DNA from: Nostoc sp. TCL26-01
GTDB taxonomy: Bacteria > Cyanobacteriota > Cyanobacteriia > Cyanobacteriales > Nostocaceae
Length of the DNA stretch: 64,000 nucleotides
Assembly: GCF_013393945.1 (NCBI RefSeq)
Contig: NZ_CP040298.1
Coordinates: forward strand, 62,001 to 126,000
Reading direction: 5' to 3'
A program made the position numbers and the translations under genes. Shown here in pieces: positions 58,493 through 64,000 of this stretch; the first letter of the stretch is position 1, and each line of letters starts with the position of its first letter. The notes under the pieces were generated by a model. That model made no database searches. It was not told the origin of the DNA and saw nothing but the letters and a program-made list of their open reading frames with translations.

Positions 58493-60259
58493 ATGGCGAA
58501 TGAGGAGCATCTGGCAATACTGCGGCAAGGGGTAGAGGTTTGGAATGAATGGAGAGATAAGAATAGATATATCACAGTAGACCTTAGCATGGCTAATCTT
58601 CAAAAGAAAGACCTTCGCAAATTTAATTTTAAAGGAACAAATTTAAAACAGGCTAATCTTCATGGTGTTACTCTTTGGGACGCTGATCTGAGTGAAGCTA
58701 ATCTTAGAGACAGTAATCTTAGTATGGCTGGACTGATGGGAGCCAATTTCAGCAAGGCGGATCTTCGTAGAGCGAACCTTAGTGCTACTAATCTTGATAG
58801 TGCTAATTTCAGTAATGCTGATTTGTGTTTAACTAATCTGAGTAATGCTAACCTTAGTCAAGCTAATTTTAGTAAGGCTGATTTAAGCGGAGTTATATTA
58901 AATAACACAAAATTAAAGGGAGTTATTCTCAGCGAGGAAACAATTATTGCTGAAAAATGGCGTATGGTCTGCAATCTTATTCATGGGAATATAGCAACCC
59001 AAAACCTTTGTAATGCTGATTTGAGCGAAGTTGACCTTGGTGAAATTGATTTTAGTGGGGTTAACCTAAGTGGTACTATTTTTATTAAATCTAATCTTTC
59101 TCAAGCTAATCTTGCCAGAGCTAATCTTACTAGAGCTAATTTGAGAGAAGCAGACTTAAGCGAAGCTGATTTAAGTGAGGCAGACCTTTCTTTTGCTAAT
59201 TTAGATGAAGCTGATTTAAGTGAAGCAGACCTTTCTTTTGCCAACCTTCAGCAGGCCAGTCTAATCAATGCAAACCTTGTTCAGTCTAATCTCGCAGAAT
59301 CAGACTTAAGCAATACGGATTTGCGAGGAATTACCTTTAGTGAATTTGATTTTCTCTACAGTGAATTTTCAGATGATTTCGTAGAATCTCTAACTTACGA
59401 AGATATTCAAGATATTAATAAAAGCACAGCTATTTTAACTAACGCAGTTTTGAGCAATGCTAATCTTAGTAATGTTAGCCTTTGTGGACTTGATCTTAGC
59501 GGGGTAAATCTGAGCGGAGCAAATTTGAGTGGTGCTAACCTGACAGAATGTAAACTTAGTTACTCTAACTTAACAAAAGCATCTTTAGAAAATGCTAATT
59601 TGAAAAACGTTCAAGCTCTAGAAACAGATTTTACTTCAGCAAATTTCACAGGAGTCTGTATACAAGATTGGCAGATAAACAGTAACACAAATCTTAATAA
59701 CGTAATTTGTGACTATATTTACCTCCGCCAAGGTCAACAAGAACGCCGTCCCAGCAGTGGTAACTTTGCCCCTGGAGAATTCACCCAACTATTCCAAAAA
59801 TCCCTAGAAACAGTTGACCTAATCTTTCGCAACGGTATCGATTGGGATGCTTTCGCCTACTCCTTCAAAAAAGTAGAAGTCGAAAACCAAGGCGCACAAT
59901 TGGATGTCCAAAGTATTGAAAAGAAAGGTGATGGCATTATCTTAGTCAGAGTGGCTATTGCCCCTAATGCAGACAAACCGAAAATCCACAACGACTTCAT
60001 GCAGGGGTATGAATTTGCGGCTAAGACATTGGAAGGGCAGTACCAAGGTAGGTTGGAAGATAAAGATAAAATAATCAACCAGCTATTTTCCACAATTAAC
60101 CTGCAAAATAAGTTACTAGCTCAGACGGGTGATAAAGTCTCAATTTACTACCAACCGAACTCGCAGTTTGCAGGTGGTATAGTGGATGCCAAGACTGTTG
60201 ATGCACAGCAAATCGGTGGTAACATTCAAAACAATAACACTGAAGACTTTCCAAGCTAA
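58493..60259 (+). CDS. Pentapeptide-repeat protein with C-terminal QIGG module
   Basis: 588 residues, soluble. Start 'LAILRQGVEVWNEWRDKN' is typical of cyanobacterial pentapeptide proteins. Long pentapeptide solenoids at about 27-290 and 315-395, then the shared domain ('FAPGEFTQLFQKSLETVDLI' region) and at 558-580 the module 'QFAGGIVDAKTVDAQQIGGN'. Pentapeptide solenoids form right-handed quadrilateral helices. The stop is 3 bp before the WD40 gene. C-terminal placement of the module mirrors effectors in NLR systems. Confidence 0.8.
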   Translation: MANEEHLAILRQGVEVWNEWRDKNRYITVDLSMANLQKKDLRKFNFKGTNLKQANLHGVTLWDADLSEANLRDSNLSMAGLMGANFSKADLRRANLSATNLDSANFSNADLCLTNLSNANLSQANFSKADLSGVILNNTKLKGVILSEETIIAEKWRMVCNLIHGNIATQNLCNADLSEVDLGEIDFSGVNLSGTIFIKSNLSQANLARANLTRANLREADLSEADLSEADLSFANLDEADLSEADLSFANLQQASLINANLVQSNLAESDLSNTDLRGITFSEFDFLYSEFSDDFVESLTYEDIQDINKSTAILTNAVLSNANLSNVSLCGLDLSGVNLSGANLSGANLTECKLSYSNLTKASLENANLKNVQALETDFTSANFTGVCIQDWQINSNTNLNNVICDYIYLRQGQQERRPSSGNFAPGEFTQLFQKSLETVDLIFRNGIDWDAFAYSFKKVEVENQGAQLDVQSIEKKGDGIILVRVAIAPNADKPKIHNDFMQGYEFAAKTLEGQYQGRLEDKDKIINQLFSTINLQNKLLAQTGDKVSIYYQPNSQFAGGIVDAKTVDAQQIGGNIQNNNTEDFPS

Positions 60260-60262
60260 CCC

Positions 60263-61438
60263 ATGCCAGACTCCCAAGACCCGAAGCAAGTCAATAACAA
60301 CGACTTAAGCAATGCTCAGTTTGGCGGTGGGTTTATTAATGCTGAGTCAGTAAACGCAGGGCAGATAGGTGGCGATGTCTACAATATTTACCTTGGGAAG
60401 CCAATATTAGATAATCCAAAATCATCACCTAGCCAAAAGCAGCAAGCGCATAAAGAAAGCAAAAGTAGCGAAACACAGTATTCTTCCGATACATTAGGTC
60501 AAGAATGTGAAATAGGTAAATATTCGCTAAATGGTCATTCAGGAGCAATTCAATCAGTAGCAATCAGCCCAGATGGACGATTACTTGCTAGTGCCAGCAG
60601 TGATACAACAGTTAAACTCTGGGATTTAAGTAATCGAAAATTACTGTTTAGTATGAATAGTCATTCAACTGTCACTAGAGCCGTAGCTTTTAGTCTAGAC
60701 GGACAAACTCTTGCTAGTAGTAGCAATGTAGATGTACAAGATGGCAATATCAAATTATGGGATGTGTCCACTGGTTCCTTAAAACGAATTATCGGCGGGG
60801 GAGTCTCAACTTTTCGAGTTAATTGTTTGGCTTTCAGCCTAGATGGTAAAGTTCTTGCTAGTGGTCAAGTTAACACGGTAAAACTCTGGAATTGGCAAAC
60901 AGGAGAAGAAATAAGAACTTTGTGGGGACACGCGATTGATGTTAATACTGTGGTATTTACTCCAGATGGAAAGCATCTTGTCGCTGGATGTTCTCAAGGA
61001 GATATCAAAATTTGGGAGTGGCAGACTGGTAATCTGTTACGCACACTCAATCAAACTTCAGATTTGTTTGGTGTAATCGCATCTTTTATTCTTCAAGGGC
61101 TTTGGTGGGTAACAGTTAGTCCAGATGGACAACTGATTGCCAGTTGTGGTTATGGACAGCCCATCAATATCTGGAACTTCAATACGGGCAAAATTATTTC
61201 TACTCTCAATCATCAATCAGGTGGCGTTCATTATGTTGCGTTTAGCCCAGATGGTCAAGTTCTTGCTAGTGGTGGTCAAGATAAGACCATTAAGTTTTGG
61301 AACGTCAAGAATGGAGATTTGCTTTACAGCTTTGAACATCAAGATGCAGTGAATTGTCTTGCTTTCAGCCAAAATGGCAAGCTGTTAGCTAGTGGAGGCG
61401 AAGATAAAGCAATTAGAATTTGGACGACATCTTTTTAA
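60263..61438 (+). CDS. WD40-repeat protein with N-terminal QIGG module
   Basis: 391 residues. Starts with the module 'MPDSQDPKQVNNNDL', 'QFGGGFINAESVNAGQIGGD', then a polar spacer and six to seven WD40 blades (about 85-391) with 'SPDGRLLASASSDTTVKLWD', 'GGQDKTIKFWN' and similar repeats forming one beta-propeller. Such propellers are common sensor or protein-binding domains of bacterial STAND proteins; here it is separate from the NTPase. Directly follows the pentapeptide gene. Confidence 0.88.
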   Translation: MPDSQDPKQVNNNDLSNAQFGGGFINAESVNAGQIGGDVYNIYLGKPILDNPKSSPSQKQQAHKESKSSETQYSSDTLGQECEIGKYSLNGHSGAIQSVAISPDGRLLASASSDTTVKLWDLSNRKLLFSMNSHSTVTRAVAFSLDGQTLASSSNVDVQDGNIKLWDVSTGSLKRIIGGGVSTFRVNCLAFSLDGKVLASGQVNTVKLWNWQTGEEIRTLWGHAIDVNTVVFTPDGKHLVAGCSQGDIKIWEWQTGNLLRTLNQTSDLFGVIASFILQGLWWVTVSPDGQLIASCGYGQPINIWNFNTGKIISTLNHQSGGVHYVAFSPDGQVLASGGQDKTIKFWNVKNGDLLYSFEHQDAVNCLAFSQNGKLLASGGEDKAIRIWTTSF

Positions 61439-61485
61439 GGAGTTTATCTAAAGTTTTAAGAATGCTCAAGCATTTAGCTAGAATA

Positions 61486-61657
61486 CACAGCAGGTAGATG
61501 GTAACATTCAAAACAACAACACTGAAGACTTCCCAAACTAACCCATGCCGGACTCTCAAGACCCGAAGCAAGTCAATAACAACGACTTACGCAATTCTCA
61601 GTTTGGTGGCGGGTTGATTAATGCTGAGAATGTTAATGCTGGCAGAATAGGCGGGGA
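61486..61657 (+). repeat. Direct repeat of the pentapeptide-tail/module-start junction
   Basis: 61486-61657 repeats 60204-60375 with few changes. It includes a dead copy of the end of the pentapeptide gene ('GNIQNNNTEDFP' plus stop) upstream of the NACHT gene, and the first ~40 codons of that gene. This shows that the module with its upstream linker was duplicated as a block. The intergenic part has no other gene. Confidence 0.8.
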
Positions 61658-63752
61658 CATCTGGAATATTTTCTTTGGGGGGCAGCAGACAATACCAGTG
61701 GGCAACCCGACTCGACCAAAGAACGAGCGCATACTACTGGCCGCAGTTAAAGAAGAAGTGACTGCACGATTAAGGCAATCTCTACACAATGCCGTTCTGA
61801 TTAACTTAGGGAAGGAGTCACAACCCCAGCAGGTAAAGCGCCCTTGGGATGCAGAAATAAAAATTGGTTTAAAGCCGGCTGAACCTCTCCCAGACACCAC
61901 AACAATTTTAGAAGTTTTTGATTCAGAAGAAATTGCAGGCAAATCATTAATTTTGGGTGCGCCAGGATCAGGCAAAACTACTACGCTGTTAGAACTGGCT
62001 CAAGCTTTAATCAACCGTGCCGAAGAACAGCCTGATTATCCTGTTCCTGTTTTATTCAACTTGTCCTCATGGAAAGATAACCGACAATCGATAACTGACT
62101 GGTTGGTAGCTGAACTCAAATCTAAATATGGTGTTTCAACCAAACTAGGTAATGAATGGGTTGCAGATCACCAATTACTACCATTTCTTGATGGCTTAGA
62201 TGAGCTTGAACCACAACGTCAAGATTCTTGCGTCCATGGTATTAATCAGTTTTTAGCAGGCGAAACAAGACCGCTTTATCTAGTCGTTTGTAGCCGAAGT
62301 GAAGAATATAGTAACTACACCGCTTTATTACAACTTAACGGTGCTATTTCTTTACAGCCTTTAACCAGTAATCAGATTTGTGATTATCTAACATCAATAA
62401 ATTATTTAGAACTTTGGTCAACCATTAGTAATGATTTAGATTTACTAGAGTTGGTTAGAACTCCCTTACTACTCAGTGTTACTGTCTTAGCATCTCAGGA
62501 AATCTCCGTTCAACAATGGCAGTATCTGACTTTTACAGCAGACCCTCTTCAGTATATGCTAGACGCTTATATAGGTAGAATGTTAACACGGAATATTAAT
62601 AATAAGGCATATTTACTTATCAAAAAGTATAACTCTAAAAAAACGCGAATGTGGCTTGTTTGGTTAGCCAGACAAATGCGGATGGAAGCCAAAACGGAGT
62701 TTTTGATAGAAGAAATGCAACCTAGTTTGTTAAAAAGCAAAAGTGCCAAGATTATTTATAATTTAATAGTCTGGGGGAGTATACAAATGCTGATAGCTGG
62801 GCTAACTTCAGGATTAATTAATGGGCTAATTATTGGCTCAATTGATAGGTTAATCAATGGTTTAGCTAATGGCTTGATTGGAGGACTTATTGGAGGAGCG
62901 ATTAATGGTTCATTTGGTGAAATCATAGAGTTAAAAATAGAAGAAATAAATTTTATTAGCTCTAATAAGTTCTTTAGCAAAACTGTTATGAGATGGCTAA
63001 TTAATGGATTAATTGGTGGTCTAACTGGTAGTCTGATATCTGGTTTAATTTTTGGTTTAATTGGCGGTTTAATTGGTGGGATAATTTTTGGTTTAATTGG
63101 CGGTCTAATTGGCGGTTTACTTTTTGGAATAATTGGAGATAAAATTGAAGCAGTTGAAAGTATACAATTTTCTCCTTATAATTTAAGAAATGGATTATTT
63201 TTAGGGTTGATTTTAGGTTTGTTCAATGGCTTAATTTCTGGAATTATTTTATATCCTACTTTAGGAGTAATTAATACGTTAATTAGAGGAATAATTTCTG
63301 TACTAGTTGGCAGCTTAATTGGTGGTTTACTTTTAGGGTTTCATGGTTTGGAAATTGAAGAAAAAACTATTCCTAACCAAGGTATATGGCAATCTGCTAA
63401 AAATACTATTAGGTTCTCATCTTTGTTATTTTTACCTTCTACAATATTAATATTTTTTATCCAACGAACTTTACAGACTAATTCTAGTCCAGTCAAGATT
63501 TTGATTTTGAGCTTAGTGTCTGGATTATTTTTGGGACTATTAGGGGGGATACCTAGAAGTGGAACGCCAGTTATTAAACACTTCACCCTACGCCTCATCC
63601 TCTACTTCAACGGTTACATTCCTTGGAACTACGCCCGTTTCCTCGACTACTGCACCGAGCGTATGCTGCTCCAGCGCGTCGGTGGACGTTATCGCTTCAT
63701 CCACAAACTGCTGCAAGACCACTTCGCTCAAATGGAGTTTAGGCGAGATTAA
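61545..63752 (+). CDS. NACHT NTPase with N-terminal QIGG module and glycine-zipper membrane domain
   Basis: 735 residues. Module at 1-45 ('MPDSQDPKQVNNNDL', 'NAGRIGGDIWN'). NACHT domain: Walker A 'GAPGSGKT' (138-145), Walker B 'LLPFLDGLDEL' (211-221), sensor 'VVCSRSEEY' (about 245-253). From about 415 to 640 several hydrophobic segments contain repeated G-L-I-G-G patterns, i.e. glycine-zipper helices. C-terminal 'YRFIHKLLQDHFAQME' is the typical end of cyanobacterial NACHT proteins. Probably an NLR-like switch that acts at the membrane. Confidence 0.85.
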   Translation: MPDSQDPKQVNNNDLRNSQFGGGLINAENVNAGRIGGDIWNIFFGGQQTIPVGNPTRPKNERILLAAVKEEVTARLRQSLHNAVLINLGKESQPQQVKRPWDAEIKIGLKPAEPLPDTTTILEVFDSEEIAGKSLILGAPGSGKTTTLLELAQALINRAEEQPDYPVPVLFNLSSWKDNRQSITDWLVAELKSKYGVSTKLGNEWVADHQLLPFLDGLDELEPQRQDSCVHGINQFLAGETRPLYLVVCSRSEEYSNYTALLQLNGAISLQPLTSNQICDYLTSINYLELWSTISNDLDLLELVRTPLLLSVTVLASQEISVQQWQYLTFTADPLQYMLDAYIGRMLTRNINNKAYLLIKKYNSKKTRMWLVWLARQMRMEAKTEFLIEEMQPSLLKSKSAKIIYNLIVWGSIQMLIAGLTSGLINGLIIGSIDRLINGLANGLIGGLIGGAINGSFGEIIELKIEEINFISSNKFFSKTVMRWLINGLIGGLTGSLISGLIFGLIGGLIGGIIFGLIGGLIGGLLFGIIGDKIEAVESIQFSPYNLRNGLFLGLILGLFNGLISGIILYPTLGVINTLIRGIISVLVGSLIGGLLLGFHGLEIEEKTIPNQGIWQSAKNTIRFSSLLFLPSTILIFFIQRTLQTNSSPVKILILSLVSGLFLGLLGGIPRSGTPVIKHFTLRLILYFNGYIPWNYARFLDYCTERMLLQRVGGRYRFIHKLLQDHFAQMEFRRD

Positions 63753-63763
63753 GAAAGAATTTG

Positions 63764-63816
63764 CATCTGTTGACCTAAATATCAATGGTGATATTATTTA
63801 CAATAACAACGCTTAA
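63764..63816 (+). pseudogene. Possible fossil tail of a QIGG-type module
   Basis: Between the NACHT stop and the next start an open stretch would encode 'SVDLNINGDIIYNNNA' and stop, resembling the 'GGNIxNxN' end of the module and its Asn-rich tail. It has no start of its own. Possibly another leftover of module duplication. Confidence 0.35.
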
Positions 63817-63834
63817 ATCTGCCAAAACTGATCT

Positions 63835-64000
63835 ATGCCTGACGACCAAGATCCAAAGCAAGTCACTAATAACGACTTACCCGATTCTCAGTTTGCCGGA
63901 GGGTTGATTAATGCTAATACGGTGAATGCTGGGCAAATTGGTGGGAATGTCTACAATATTCACTTTGGGCCGCAGGCAACATCAGATAATTCATCCCCAT
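63835..64000 (+). CDS. Start of a further QIGG-module protein (cut by window end)
   Basis: The first 55 codons are visible: 'MPDDQDPKQVTNNDLPDSQF', then 'AGGLINANTVNAGQIGGNVYN', 'IHFGPQ'. This matches the N-terminal module of the WD40 and NACHT proteins, so a third N-terminal-module gene follows. The downstream domain is outside the window. Confidence 0.8.
   Translation, partial: MPDDQDPKQVTNNDLPDSQFAGGLINANTVNAGQIGGNVYNIHFGPQATSDNSSP

Noticed and set aside
62780..63140. GGTTTAATTGGCGG-like DNA repeats as satellite or CRISPR-like array
   Set aside because: The repetition follows the codons of Gly-Leu-Ile-Gly-Gly membrane helices, has irregular spacing, and no spacers or cas genes are present.
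63559..63816. 85-residue ORF over the end of the NACHT gene
   Set aside because: Most of it is an alternative frame of the NACHT coding region (Ser/Thr/Val-rich shadow); only the last ~16 codons outside the gene are of interest and are listed as a possible fossil.
1..64000. tRNA, rRNA and CRISPR arrays
   Set aside because: No cloverleaf, rRNA-like segment or regularly spaced repeat-spacer pattern was recognised by eye; not excluded by a computed search.

Overview
The window looks like a plasmid or other accessory replicon of a filamentous, heterocyst-type cyanobacterium (Nostoc/Anabaena relatives). Evidence: many HIP1-type GCGATCGC octamers, DUF1392 proteins, a XisH/XisI pair, short Nostoc-style dispersed repeats, long pentapeptide-repeat proteins, and no rRNA, tRNA or obvious core housekeeping genes.

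Layout. 1-6.7 kb: small hypotheticals, a DNA-binding plasmid protein, an HdeD-like membrane protein, a DinB remnant, two short-chain dehydrogenases and a lipase-like hydrolase. 6.7-40.5 kb: a very large imperfect inverted repeat. The left arm (about 6687-19199) and right arm (about 29498-40527) carry the same replication-type gene set in opposite orientation: HTH initiator-like protein, DnaB-type helicase, C5 DNA methyltransferase, DUF1392, DUF488-like protein, FolD-like enzyme, GT2 glycosyltransferase, HNH nuclease and a 35-residue membrane microprotein. By eye the arms are mosaic: two blocks look practically identical, two are clearly diverged. The left arm contains an extra 1.8 kb, and its initiator and Rpn genes are frameshifted while the right copies are intact. 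Between the arms lie further early genes behind a divergent XRE repressor (19.2-23.1 kb), the remnant of one Tn3-family element (23085-24767), and a complete second one (24768-29499) with tnpA, a TnpI-like tyrosine recombinase and an XRE/zinc-ribbon passenger. The right arm begins exactly at the end of this second transposon.

40.9-48.3 kb: a 7.3-kb element with three overlapping tyrosine recombinases and a small HTH/coiled-coil protein (Tn554/RIT-like organisation) sits inside an HNH endonuclease gene, whose two halves rejoin in frame across a GCACT core. An IS630-family element is nested in the element's fourth gene (also restorable in frame), and a tiny dispersed repeat is nested in the IS transposase. 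48.5-55 kb: small hypotheticals, a 1417-residue methyltransferase/Strawberry-notch-type helicase fusion, and xisH-xisI.

55.3-64 kb: a secreted DUF6748-like protein, then a co-directional cluster of two pentapeptide-repeat proteins, a WD40 protein, a NACHT NTPase with a glycine-zipper membrane domain, and a further gene cut by the window end. All five share a short module with a QF-(A/G)-GG ... QIGG core. It is C-terminal in the pentapeptide proteins and N-terminal in the WD40, NACHT and final proteins. This is the arrangement expected of a STAND/NLR-type system whose parts recognise each other through a common, possibly amyloid-like, motif, and it is the best candidate here for an undescribed system.

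All family assignments are from reading the sequence; no database search was run.
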